NCBI RefSeq assembly: GCF_042650605.1
Contig: NZ_JBHSBN010000006.1
Coordinates: forward strand, 1-64,000
Direction: 5' to 3'
DNA: 64,000 nucleotides
From: Micromonospora_J zhanjiangensis
GTDB lineage: Bacteria; Actinomycetota; Actinomycetes; Mycobacteriales; Micromonosporaceae
The position numbers and the translations under genes were made by a program. Under the pieces are notes generated by a model. That model made no database searches. It had not been told where the DNA came from and saw nothing but the letters and a program-made list of their open reading frames with translations. Numbering within the stretch: position 1 is the stretch's first letter; each line of letters begins with the position of its first letter. Positions 41,458 to 49,902 of the stretch are shown here, one piece after another.

Positions 41458-42936
41458 CTACTCGACCGGCCAGGTGTGCACCGGTTCGTTGGTCGACTGC
41501 AGTTCGCCGTACCGCTGCACCATGTGGTGCAGTGCCTGGGAACGGTCCATGCCCCGGCCCCGTTCGGCGGCCCAGACCGTCTCGGTCTGCCAGACCGCCC
41601 CGTTCCGGCCGGTACGGCAGCGCTGCTCGATGATGCCGAGCAGCCGGTCCCGGTGTTCGGCCTCGACCCCGAACCGGTCCAGACCGGCCGCCGCGCGGGG
41701 CAGCAGGACGTCGAGCACCAGCTCGGTGACGCGTACGTCGCCGAGGCGCGGCCAGTAGACGGTGGCCTCGATGCCCCGGCGGGCTGCCGCGTGGAAGTTC
41801 TCCTCCGCGGCGCTGAACGTCAACTGGCTCCAGACCGGCCGGTCCGCCTCGGCCAGCTCGCGGGCGAGTCCGAAGTAGAACGCGGCGTTGGCCAGCATGT
41901 CGACCACGGTCGGGCCGGCCGGCAGCACCCGGTTCTCCACCCGCAGGTGCGGTCGGCCGTTCATGATGTCGTAGACCGGCCGGTTCCACCGGTAGACGGT
42001 GCCGTTGTGCAGCCGCAGCTCGCCCAGCTCCGGTACGCCCCCGGCGTGCAGCACCTCCACCGGGTCCTCGTCCTCGCAGATCGGCAGCAGCGGCGGGAAG
42101 TAGCGGACGTTCTCCTCGAACAGGTCGAAGATCGAGGTGATCCACCGTTCCCCGAACCAGACCCGGGGGCGTACCCCCTGGGCCTTGAGCTCGTCCGGGC
42201 GGGTGTCGGTGGCCTGCTCGAAGAGCGCCACCCGGGTCTCGGCCCACAACTGCTTGCCGTGCAGGTACGGCGAGTTCGCGCCGAGGGCGACCTGCACCCC
42301 GGCGATGGCCTGGGATGCGTTCCAGTAGTCGGCGAAGCTGTCCGGCGCGACCTGGAGGTGGAACTGGACGCTGGTGCAGGCCGCCTCCGGGGCGATCGAG
42401 TCGGTGTGCGTCGCCAGCCGCTCCACGCCGCGGATGTCCAGCTCGATGTCCTCGCCCCGGGCCGCCACGATCTGCTCGTTGAGCACCCGGTAGCGCTCGT
42501 TGGTGGAGAGGTTGTCCAGCACCAGGTGGCGCGGGGTGAGGGTGGGCAGGATACCGATCAGCACGATCTGGGCGTCCGCGTTGCCGGCCCGGTCGTCGGC
42601 CCGGCCGAGACTGGACCGCAGATCCTTCTCGTAGTCGGCGAACCCCGCCCCCTCGATCAACCGCGGCTGGGCGTTCAGCTCCAGGTTGAACTGGCCCAGT
42701 TCGGTCTGGAAGGCTGGATCGGCGATCTCGGCCAGGATCTCGGCGTTCCGCATCGCCGGTTCACCGGCGCGGTCGACCAGGTTGAGTTCGATCTCCAGGC
42801 CGGTCATCGGCCGGTCGGCGTCGAAGCCGAAGTCGTCGAGCATCAGGGCGAAGACGTCGAGGCATCGCCGTACCTTCTGCCGGTAGCGGATCCGTTCCTC
42901 CCGGGAGAAGGCAGCCCGCGTCACGTCCCGACCCAT
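41458..42936 (-). CDS. Glutamate-cysteine ligase family protein (GCS2)
   Basis: A 492-residue GCS2-type carboxylate-amine ligase, ATG after GGAGGAAAC. Motifs: MTGLEIELNLVD (metal-binding Glu residues), QFNLELNAQP, VLIGILPTLTPRHL, CTSVQFHLQVAP, ANSPYLHGKQLWAETR and RPHLRVENRVLPAGPTVVDM. The family joins glutamate to an amine; members include gamma-glutamylcysteine synthases and ergothioneine EgtA. Residues alone do not decide the acceptor. Actinomycetes make mycothiol rather than glutathione, so a side role is likely. No operon partner; the adjacent 3' end belongs to a convergent membrane gene. Confidence 0.88.
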   Translation of the reverse strand: MGRDVTRAAFSREERIRYRQKVRRCLDVFALMLDDFGFDADRPMTGLEIELNLVDRAGEPAMRNAEILAEIADPAFQTELGQFNLELNAQPRLIEGAGFADYEKDLRSSLGRADDRAGNADAQIVLIGILPTLTPRHLVLDNLSTNERYRVLNEQIVAARGEDIELDIRGVERLATHTDSIAPEAACTSVQFHLQVAPDSFADYWNASQAIAGVQVALGANSPYLHGKQLWAETRVALFEQATDTRPDELKAQGVRPRVWFGERWITSIFDLFEENVRYFPPLLPICEDEDPVEVLHAGGVPELGELRLHNGTVYRWNRPVYDIMNGRPHLRVENRVLPAGPTVVDMLANAAFYFGLARELAEADRPVWSQLTFSAAEENFHAAARRGIEATVYWPRLGDVRVTELVLDVLLPRAAAGLDRFGVEAEHRDRLLGIIEQRCRTGRNGAVWQTETVWAAERGRGMDRSQALHHMVQRYGELQSTNEPVHTWPVE

Positions 42937-43110
42937 GTTTCCTCCCCGGCGCAGGCGCCGCGTCTTCCGATGCCGTCATGGAACCACCACGGTAGAAGCG
43001 GCGACCGGACGGAGGCCAGCGACGAACGACCACCGCCCCGCGTGACCGGGCAACAGCGTTGCGTCCAACCATCGCACAACGACCCGGTGGCACGCCCACC
43101 GACCCTGTAC

Positions 43111-43162
43111 CCGGTCGGGCGCCCCGCCCACCGTGGGGCCGGTCACCGGGGCGCCCGACCGG
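43111..43162. repeat. Long-armed inverted repeat in GCS2-YceI gap
   Basis: CCGGTCGGGCGCCCC (43111-43125) pairs with GGGGCGCCCGACCGG (43148-43162) around a 22-base loop. It may act as a second terminator for the yceI-like gene or as a promoter-side structure. Confidence 0.45.
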
Positions 43163-43201
43163 CCGGCGGATGGCGGGCTCACCGACCCGTCCGCCGGCCG
43201 G
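43159..43201 (-). terminator. Hairpin after the YceI-family gene
   Basis: CCGGCCGGCGGA pairs with TCCGCCGGCCGG around a 19-base loop, immediately past the stop codon of the leftward YceI-family gene. Confidence 0.55.
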
Positions 43202-43203
43202 GT

Positions 43204-43785
43204 TCAGTCCTGCCGGATGGCTTCGCCCTCGATCTCAATCTTGATCTTGCGGCCGACCAGGACGCCCCCGGTCTCCAACGCGACGTTCCAGGTCAGCCCG
43301 AAGTCCTCCCGGTCGATCTCGGTGGTCGCCGTGAACCCGAAGATGTCCTGGCCGAACGGGCTGCGTCCGGCGCCCTCGAACTCGACCGCCAGGTCGACCG
43401 GCCGGGTCACCCCCTTGATGGTGAGCTCGCCGGAGAGCACGAACTCGTTGCCGCTGCGCGAGGCGACCCCGGTGCTGCGGTACTCCAGCGTGGGGAACTG
43501 CTCGGCGTCGAGGAAGTCGCCGCTGCGCAGGTGGACGTCCCGGTCGTTCTGGCTGGTCGTGATGCTCGCCGCCTGGATCGTGGCGGTGACGGCGGACCGC
43601 AGGGGGTCCTCGGCTACCGTGATGGTCGCCGTCGCCTCGGTGAACTCGCCGCGCACCTTGCTCACCATCATGTGCCGGGCCACGAAGCCGACCCGCTTGT
43701 GCGCCTGGTCGAGCAGGTAGGTGCCGGGAGCCGGGATGGTCAGGCCCTCCCATTCACGGGTGGCCTCGCCGGTGCTGCTGGTCAT
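43204..43785 (-). CDS. YceI-family lipid-binding-type protein
   Basis: A 193-residue YceI/lipocalin-like protein, ATG seven bases after AAGGAAGG. Motifs: IPAPGTYLLDQAHKRVGFVARHMMVSKVRGEFTEATATI, VHLRSGDFLDAEQFPTLEYRSTGV, LSGELTIKGVTRPVDLAVEF and EIDREDFGLTWN. The fold binds polyisoprenoids or fatty amides; a role in stress or lipid handling is usual. No signal peptide is present, so this form is cytosolic. It is divergent from a MarR gene with only 100 bases between them, and paired half-sites in that gap point to MarR control. Confidence 0.93.
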   Translation of the reverse strand: MTSSTGEATREWEGLTIPAPGTYLLDQAHKRVGFVARHMMVSKVRGEFTEATATITVAEDPLRSAVTATIQAASITTSQNDRDVHLRSGDFLDAEQFPTLEYRSTGVASRSGNEFVLSGELTIKGVTRPVDLAVEFEGAGRSPFGQDIFGFTATTEIDREDFGLTWNVALETGGVLVGRKIKIEIEGEAIRQD

Positions 43786-43833
43786 GGGCACGCCTTCCTT
43801 CGGTCTTGCGGGACAGGAAAAAGATGAGCGCCT

Positions 43834-43879
43834 CAACAATACTGAACGCAACATTCCCCCTGTCAAGGATTGTTATGAT
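43834..43879. promoter_or_regulatory. YceI/MarR intergenic control region
   Basis: Half-sites AACAAT and ATTGTT flank a spacer of about 30 bases, and the second overlaps the TATGAT -10 box (43874-43879) of the MarR gene. That box lies 6 nt before its GTG, so the MarR mRNA should be leaderless. The layout suits autorepression by a MarR dimer that also controls the YceI gene. Confidence 0.5.
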
Positions 43880-43885
43880 CGACGG

Positions 43886-44377
43886 GTGACCGAGAACGTG
43901 TTCGACGATCCCCGCATCACCGCCATCGGGCTGCTCGTCGAGACGTACTCGGGGCTCGTCGCGAAGATCACCGGCCAGTTGGATGAACACGGACTGTCCA
44001 TGGTGGAGTTCGAGGTCCTGATGCGCCTGGCCCGGTCGCCCGACCGGCAACTGCGGATGAGCGATCTCGCCGCCCAGACCTCCCTGTCGACCAGCGGGGT
44101 CACCCGGGTGGTCGACCGGATGGAGCGGGACGGCCTGCTCCGCCGGCGGGCCTGTCCGTCCGACCGACGCTGCCTGTACGCGGTGGTCACCAACGCCGGC
44201 GCCGCCCGGCTCGACGAGACCCTGCCCGGCCATCTGCGGATCCTCGACCGGTGGTTCACCGGCCTGCTCGACCCCGAGGCGTTACGCGGCGTTCTGCACG
44301 GGCTCCGGGTGGTCCGGGACGCGGTGCACCCGGACGCCACGGCGGGCAGCGCGGAGAGACTTGCCGAGGCGTCCTGA
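43886..44377 (+). CDS. MarR-family transcriptional regulator
   Basis: A 163-residue winged-helix regulator. The GTG start is supported by the TATGAT box 6 nt upstream. MarR signature: LSMVEFEVLMRLARSPDRQLRMSDLAAQTSLSTSGVTRVVDRMERDGLLRR, then the wing CPSDRRCLYAVVTNAGAARLDE. The C-terminal dimer helices end in a short Ala/Glu tail. Cys residues flank the wing (RACPSDRRC) and could make it redox-sensitive, as in OhrR-type members, although an N-terminal sensing Cys is absent. Likely target: itself and the divergent YceI gene. Confidence 0.92.
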   Translation: MTENVFDDPRITAIGLLVETYSGLVAKITGQLDEHGLSMVEFEVLMRLARSPDRQLRMSDLAAQTSLSTSGVTRVVDRMERDGLLRRRACPSDRRCLYAVVTNAGAARLDETLPGHLRILDRWFTGLLDPEALRGVLHGLRVVRDAVHPDATAGSAERLAEAS

Positions 44378-44664
44378 GCGGGCGAGCCACCCGGCCCACC
44401 GGGCCCACCCGAGACACCCGGCCGCCAGACGACGACCGAGACCGCACGGGGTGATTCCGGGCCGTCACCGAACTCGCGGGTCACCGGCAGAAAGACCGGC
44501 AGAACCACGACCCAGACCGGACGTCACCGACAAATCTCTACGGTAAGCACCGATCGGATCGTTAGTGTTCTGCGAGCCGGGGGGTGCACCGGAGACGTGA
44601 CGCGGGTGAGCAAGGGGCAAACCGGGGGAGCCTCACCCGCGTCACCGTCGGCGCCAATCAAGCC

Positions 44665-44698
44665 GGCGCCGACCCGCGACCATCCGGGGGTCGGCGCC
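44665..44698 (-). terminator. Hairpin after the STAND regulator gene
   Basis: GGCGCCGACCC pairs with GGGTCGGCGCC around a 12-base loop, immediately past the stop of the leftward regulator gene. The rest of the 325-base gap to the MarR stop (44378-44664) shows no other feature. Confidence 0.65.
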
Positions 44699-44702
44699 GA
44701 CC

Positions 44703-47270
44703 TCATTCGGCGGCGGTGCCGCCCGTCGGACCCGGGTCCGCCAACTCCCGCTCCACCGCCTCGACCAGCACGCGCTCCCGCGGCAGCAGGCTGATCCCAC
44801 TCGACCGGCACACCTGGTCGAGCCAGTCCAGCGTGGTCCGCCGGGCACCCGGATCGTCGCTGCTGGCCAGCATCCCGACCAGGGACTCCACCACGTCACG
44901 CATGTCCCGACAGTCGGCGCTGGCCTGCGCCGCCGCGGCGAACCACTCGGCCGCCCGCTCCCGGTCGCCGCGACGCAGCGCCAACTGCCCCTCCAACCGG
45001 GCGGCGATCCCGTCGTCCCGGCGCGCCGCCGTGTCCTCGGGATGGTGTCCCGAGCCACCGAGCCGTGGGCCCGGCAACGACTCGCCGACGGCCGAGCCGC
45101 GCAGCTCGGCGAGCACCCGGTCGGCCTCGGCCAGCCGGCCGGCCTCGGCCAGGGCCAGCCCCACCGTGCCGAGCACCCGCCGGCGGTGTCCGGGGTCGCC
45201 CAGGTCGGCGAGCGCGGACACGACCCGGCGACCCTGGTCCACCGCGTCGGCGTACCGGCCGTCGAGGCGGGCGATGTCGGCCAGGTTGGCCCGGGCCAGC
45301 ACCCGGAGCCGGACCTCGCCGCACTGGGCGGCCAACCGGTCCACCGCGGCCAGCCGCCGACGCGCGGCGCCCAGGTCACCCACCCGGATCTCGTGCCAGG
45401 TCAGGTTGTTCTGGGCCACCGCCATGTCCCGGGTACGACCCGTCCGGCTGGCCAGCGCCAGCACCGTCTCGCCGTGCCGGCGGGCCTCGTCGTACCCGCC
45501 GAGGGCGGTCCACAATCCGCACAGCACGCTACGCCCGGCGAGTTCGCCGGGCACGTCGCCGAGCTTCTCGAAGGTCTCCACCGCGGCCTGGGCCGAGGCG
45601 AGTTCCTGCGGTCCCTCGCCGTGTTCCTGGGCCAGTTGCGCCACCCCCACCTGTGCCCAGGCCCGCAGCGCCGGGTCGGCGTCGGCGGTGCGCGGATCGT
45701 TCAGCAGCCTGCGCAGCCACTGCCGGCCCGCCACGTCCCGGCCGCGGAACCGCCACCAGCGGGGCAGCGCGGCGGCCAGTCGCAGGGCGCTGTGCGGGTC
45801 GTCGTTCGCGGCGTACGCCAGCGCGGCCCACAGGTCGCTGGTCACCTCGTCCAGCTGGTTCACCGCGGCGGGCATGCTCGCACCCACCAGGTCCGGCGCG
45901 GCCCGCTGGGCGAACCGCGCGAAGACCACCGCGTGCCGGCGCCGGATCACCGCCAGTTCCCCGTCGGCCGCCGCCCGCTCGGCGGCGAAGTCGCGCACCA
46001 CGTCGAGCAGCCGGAACCGGACCGGGCCACTGCCCCTTGCGCCGATGAGACCCAGGGCGAGCAGCCGGTCGAGCACCGGCACCGGATCCCCGGTGAGGTC
46101 GACCAGCATCGCCTCGGCCAACTCCACCGACCACCTGTTGCGAAAGGCCGACAACCGGCGCAGCGCCGCCCGTTCGACCGGTTCGAGTAGGCGGTAACTG
46201 CCCGCCACCGCGTCCCGCAGCGTGACGGCGACGGCCTCCCGGCGGATCGGCGGACCGGCCAGGTCGAGCAGCCGGTCGCCGTACCGGTCGAGGATCTCGT
46301 TGAGATCCAGGATCCGGCCGCGGGCCGCGGCCAGCTCGATCGCCAGCGGCAGCCCGCCGAGCCGGCGGACCAGACCGACCAGGGCGGGCAGCTCCGCGGC
46401 CCGGGGCGGTTCGCGGCGTACCTGGCCGAGCCGGGCGAGGAACAGTTCCACGGCCGAGAAGCCCGCGATCGCGGACAGCTCCGCCGGTACGTCGGCGGGC
46501 GGCACCTCCAGCGGTGCCACCGGCCAGACCCGTTCACCCGGCAGGCCGACCGGGTGCCGGCCGGTCGCCAGTACGCGCAGCGCCGGCGCGATCCGGGCCA
46601 GCCCGCGGAGCGCCTCGGTCACCGAGCCCGGTGCCCGCTCGATGGCGTCGACCAGCAGCAGGGCCGGCAGCCCCGCCAACCGCTCGGCCAGGTCCGCGGC
46701 ACGGGCCACCCCGAACACCGTGGCCACCGCGGACAGCACGTCGTTCTCGGTGGATCCCTCGTCGATCGACACTCCGGCCGCCCCGCCGGGATGCCGTCCG
46801 GCCACCCGGGCCACCACCGCCAGGGCCAGGCTGGTCTTGCCCACCCCGGCCAGGCCGACCAGACTCACCAGGGCCGGCGCGGCACCGGCCGGCGCGGACA
46901 GCAGTCCGCTCAGTTCCGTCACGTCCGCGTCGCGGCCGATGAGATCGGCAGGCGCCGGCAGGCCGAGCCCCGGCGCCGGGCGGGGTGGTTCCAGCGGATC
47001 GGACTCGGACGACGACGGGTCCTGTCCCCGGGCGGCGGCGACGAACCGCTCGCGGTCCACCCCGGCCAGGCCCAGCGCGGCGGCCAGCAGGTCGACGGTC
47101 ATCCGCTGCGGGCGTACCGATCGGCCGCGTTCCAGATCGCGGACCGTGCGTACCCCGACGCCGGCCCGGGCCGCGAGATCGGACTGGGTCAGCCCGGCGA
47201 TCCTGCGCCGATCGCGAAGCAGCTCGTCGAAGGCTGCGGGTTCGGGGCCGGAACCATGATCCGGAGTCAT
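44703..47270 (-). CDS. XRE-STAND-TPR regulator (AfsR/GutR-like, without SARP domain)
   Basis: An 855-residue multidomain regulator. N-terminal helix-turn-helix: LLRDRRRIAGLTQSDLAARAGVGVRTVRDLERGR (residues about 18-52). STAND/NB-ARC ATPase: P-loop LAGVGKTSLAL, ALLLVDAIER (Walker B) and RVLATGRHP. An arm region with LGGLPLAIELAAARG follows, then many TPR-like helices (GDVPGELAGRSVLCGLW, YDEARRHGETVLAL, GRYADAVDQGRR, GRLAEADRVLAEL). The Walker B region has Asp followed by Ala rather than Asp-Asp/Glu, a mild deviation. These proteins oligomerise on ligand and ATP binding and activate nearby or secondary-metabolite genes. Start ATG: no Shine-Dalgarno sequence; a TAGCCT box lies 8 nt upstream. The MMPL gene upstream may be its target. 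Confidence 0.9.
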   Translation of the reverse strand: MTPDHGSGPEPAAFDELLRDRRRIAGLTQSDLAARAGVGVRTVRDLERGRSVRPQRMTVDLLAAALGLAGVDRERFVAAARGQDPSSSESDPLEPPRPAPGLGLPAPADLIGRDADVTELSGLLSAPAGAAPALVSLVGLAGVGKTSLALAVVARVAGRHPGGAAGVSIDEGSTENDVLSAVATVFGVARAADLAERLAGLPALLLVDAIERAPGSVTEALRGLARIAPALRVLATGRHPVGLPGERVWPVAPLEVPPADVPAELSAIAGFSAVELFLARLGQVRREPPRAAELPALVGLVRRLGGLPLAIELAAARGRILDLNEILDRYGDRLLDLAGPPIRREAVAVTLRDAVAGSYRLLEPVERAALRRLSAFRNRWSVELAEAMLVDLTGDPVPVLDRLLALGLIGARGSGPVRFRLLDVVRDFAAERAAADGELAVIRRRHAVVFARFAQRAAPDLVGASMPAAVNQLDEVTSDLWAALAYAANDDPHSALRLAAALPRWWRFRGRDVAGRQWLRRLLNDPRTADADPALRAWAQVGVAQLAQEHGEGPQELASAQAAVETFEKLGDVPGELAGRSVLCGLWTALGGYDEARRHGETVLALASRTGRTRDMAVAQNNLTWHEIRVGDLGAARRRLAAVDRLAAQCGEVRLRVLARANLADIARLDGRYADAVDQGRRVVSALADLGDPGHRRRVLGTVGLALAEAGRLAEADRVLAELRGSAVGESLPGPRLGGSGHHPEDTAARRDDGIAARLEGQLALRRGDRERAAEWFAAAAQASADCRDMRDVVESLVGMLASSDDPGARRTTLDWLDQVCRSSGISLLPRERVLVEAVERELADPGPTGGTAAE

Positions 47271-47278
47271 GGGCAGGA

Positions 47279-47284
47279 AGGCTA
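47279..47284 (-). promoter_or_regulatory. -10-like box (TAGCCT) before STAND regulator
   Basis: TAGCCT on the minus strand lies 8 nt before the ATG and no Shine-Dalgarno sequence is present, so a near-leaderless mRNA is possible. The spacing is slightly longer than in the other examples. Confidence 0.35.
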
Positions 47285-47419
47285 CGCACCGATGGGCGCA
47301 CCGGGCAGCCTTGCGTCGCGCTGCCGACGAATGATGACACAAAACCCGACAACACGGACTGTCGCCGTTACTGTCCGCTCCGTACGCATGGCCGGCGGAC
47401 CGGGGTCGTACCAGGTATT

Positions 47420-49792
47420 TCAGCGCCACCGGCCCGGCGTCGGACGGGCTCCCGTCCGGTCGCCGGCCGGCTCCGGTGGTGCGCTGCGGTCGGCTCCGCG
47501 CGCCGACCAGCGGGCGTGCCACCGGCGCAACGGGCCCGGTGCCCACCAGTTCCACTCGCCGAACAGGGCCAGGAAGGCCGGCAGCAGCAGCCCGCGTACC
47601 ACGGTCACGTCGAGCAGCACGGCCACCACCATGCCGAACCCGATCTCCTTGACCGCCGTCAAGCCACCGAGCAGGAAACCCAGGAAGACCACGCAGAGGC
47701 AGCCCGCCGCGAGCGTCACCACCGGGCCGGTACGGGTCACCGCCACCAGCACCGCCCGGCGCCCCGCCTCCGCCCGGGCCGCCGCTGTGCGCAGACCCGC
47801 CAGCCGGTCCCACTCCTCCTTGATCCGGGCGAGCAGGAACACCTCGTAGTCCATGGACAGGCCGAAGACGAAGACGAACAACAGGACCGGGGTGGTCAGG
47901 TCGAGGCCGCCCCAGGAGTCGACGCCGAGCAGCGCCGCGCCGAGTCCCCACTGGAACACCACCACCAACGCCCCGAGGGTGGCCAGCAGGGTGAGCCCGG
48001 CCAGCACCAGGGCCTTCACCGGGACGACCAGGGAGCCGGTCAACCCGAAGAGCAGGACGGCCGTGACCAGCAACAGCACGGCCGCCGCGACGGGCAGCCG
48101 GGCCAGCACCGACGCGCCGTAGTCGACCGCCTCGGCCGCCGGGCCGCCGACCAGCACCCGGGCCGGTACGGGCAGCTCCCGTACCGCCCGGACCAGGTCA
48201 CGGGACGGTGGACCGGCGGTGGCACCGCGCGGGGTCAGGTCGAGCACCGTGCTGGTGGCCGGCACGTCCGGCCGGACCTGGACCCGCAGCACCTGCGGCA
48301 GCCGGTTGAGCCGGTTCATCAGGTTCCGCACCGTGAGAGTGGCCGGATCGGCCTCGACCACGACCACCACCGGGGCCGCCCGACCCGCCTCGAAGTCCCG
48401 GCTCAGCACGTCGTACACCTGACGCGCCTCCATCGACCGGGGCAGCGCGCGGGCGTCCGAGTCGGCCAGGTTGGCACCGACCAGAAAGGGCACCGCGAGC
48501 AGCAGCAACGCCGCGGTGCCGGCCACCGCCACCGGACCGGGCCGCCGGGAGGCGACGCCGGCCAACGTCGCCAGCAGACCACCCGACGGTACGTCCGCGG
48601 CGCGGCCGCCGGTCGTACCCCGGATGGGCGGGCGACCGGGGCGACCGCGACGGGCGGCCGCCACCCGGCCGGCCCACCAGCCGGCCATCCGAACCGGCCA
48701 CCGGCCGGCCGGGTCGGACCGGCGCGGTGCCGGCACGGCGGATGCCCGGCGACGGACGAGCCGGGGCAACGCCCGCCGGGTGAGCGGTGGGATCCGATGC
48801 CCGGCGACGGCGAGCAGGGCCGGTACGGCGGTCAGCCCGACCCCGGTCGCCAGCGCGACGACCAGCGCCCCGCCCGTCGCCATCGACGCGAGCAGCGGCT
48901 CGGCGAAGACGGCCAACCCGAGCATCGCCGCGCCCACCGCCGCGCCGGACACCAGGACCGCCCGGCCGGCGGTGGCGGTGGTCCGGGCCAGCAACTCGGC
49001 GGTGCCCGCGCCCGGTTCGGCGGCCCGCTCCTCGCGGAACCGGGCGATCATCAGCAGCGCGTAGTCCACGGTGAGGCCGATGCCGAGCAGGGTGACCACG
49101 TTCGCGGTGAACTCCCCGACCGGGGTCACGGCGGCGACCAGCCGCAGGCCGAGCAGTGTCCCGGTGACCGCAGCGGACGCGGCCAGCAGTGGGACGGCGC
49201 CGGCGACCGGACCGCCCAGGGCCAGCGCCAGGACGACGAACAGCACCACCAGCGCGACCGACTCGCCGACCGCGGCGTCCCGGACCGCCCGGTCGCCGAA
49301 CGCCCGACGGGCCAGGTCCGGCCCGCCGACCAGCACCTGCGGCGCGTCGATGCCGCGCAGCGCGGTGACCACCCGGTCGGTCAGCCGGCGCTGTTCGGTG
49401 GCGGTCAGCCCGGTGGCCAACTCGACCCGGACCAGGCTGCTCCGGTTGTCGGCGCCGATCCGGCCGCCCGCGCCGCTGTAGAGGTCGTCGACCGCGGCGA
49501 TTCCCGGCAGCGCCCGGATCCCGGTGTCCACCGCGCGGACGCTGCTGACCAGTCGCGGGTCGTACGGGTCCCGGTCGCGGACCACGGCGACGACGGTGGG
49601 GCCGGCCGGCAGCAGCTGCTCGACCCGTCGCTGCGCGCGCCGCGACTCGGCGTCGGCCCGCAGCCCGTCGGCGGGGGTCAGCCGGTCGAAGAGTTGACCG
49701 GCGAGCAGCGCGCCGGCGATCGCCAACCCGGCCCAGCCGGCCAGCACCGGTCGGCGCCACCGGTACATCGTCCTGCCGAGCACCGCGAGCAT
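47420..49792 (-). CDS. MMPL-family RND transporter
   Basis: A 790-residue membrane transporter with the two-fold MMPL layout. Helix 1 (RPVLAGWAGLAIAGALLAG) leads to a large extracellular porter domain and a five-helix bundle containing VTLLGIGLTVDYALLMIARFREE. A central Arg/Pro-rich cytosolic loop follows, then the second half with helix GPVAVAGTAALLLLAVPFLV, a second porter domain and VLLFVFVFGLSMDYEVFLLARIKEEWD. The Asp-Tyr pairs in GLTVDYA and GLSMDYE are the proton-relay residues. MMPL proteins export lipids, glycolipids or drugs in actinobacteria. The cargo here is unknown; the adjacent STAND regulator may control it. The ATG has no strong ribosome site. Confidence 0.92.
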   Translation of the reverse strand: MLAVLGRTMYRWRRPVLAGWAGLAIAGALLAGQLFDRLTPADGLRADAESRRAQRRVEQLLPAGPTVVAVVRDRDPYDPRLVSSVRAVDTGIRALPGIAAVDDLYSGAGGRIGADNRSSLVRVELATGLTATEQRRLTDRVVTALRGIDAPQVLVGGPDLARRAFGDRAVRDAAVGESVALVVLFVVLALALGGPVAGAVPLLAASAAVTGTLLGLRLVAAVTPVGEFTANVVTLLGIGLTVDYALLMIARFREERAAEPGAGTAELLARTTATAGRAVLVSGAAVGAAMLGLAVFAEPLLASMATGGALVVALATGVGLTAVPALLAVAGHRIPPLTRRALPRLVRRRASAVPAPRRSDPAGRWPVRMAGWWAGRVAAARRGRPGRPPIRGTTGGRAADVPSGGLLATLAGVASRRPGPVAVAGTAALLLLAVPFLVGANLADSDARALPRSMEARQVYDVLSRDFEAGRAAPVVVVVEADPATLTVRNLMNRLNRLPQVLRVQVRPDVPATSTVLDLTPRGATAGPPSRDLVRAVRELPVPARVLVGGPAAEAVDYGASVLARLPVAAAVLLLVTAVLLFGLTGSLVVPVKALVLAGLTLLATLGALVVVFQWGLGAALLGVDSWGGLDLTTPVLLFVFVFGLSMDYEVFLLARIKEEWDRLAGLRTAAARAEAGRRAVLVAVTRTGPVVTLAAGCLCVVFLGFLLGGLTAVKEIGFGMVVAVLLDVTVVRGLLLPAFLALFGEWNWWAPGPLRRWHARWSARGADRSAPPEPAGDRTGARPTPGRWR

Positions 49793-49902
49793 CCGGCCCC
49801 TCCGCGGGGCGTGGTCGGTTCGTCGCCCCGCGGACAGGCAAGCATCCGCCCGGCCCGGCCGTCCGGCCTTCGCGACGGCCCGCCTGTCGGCATACCGTCA
49901 GC

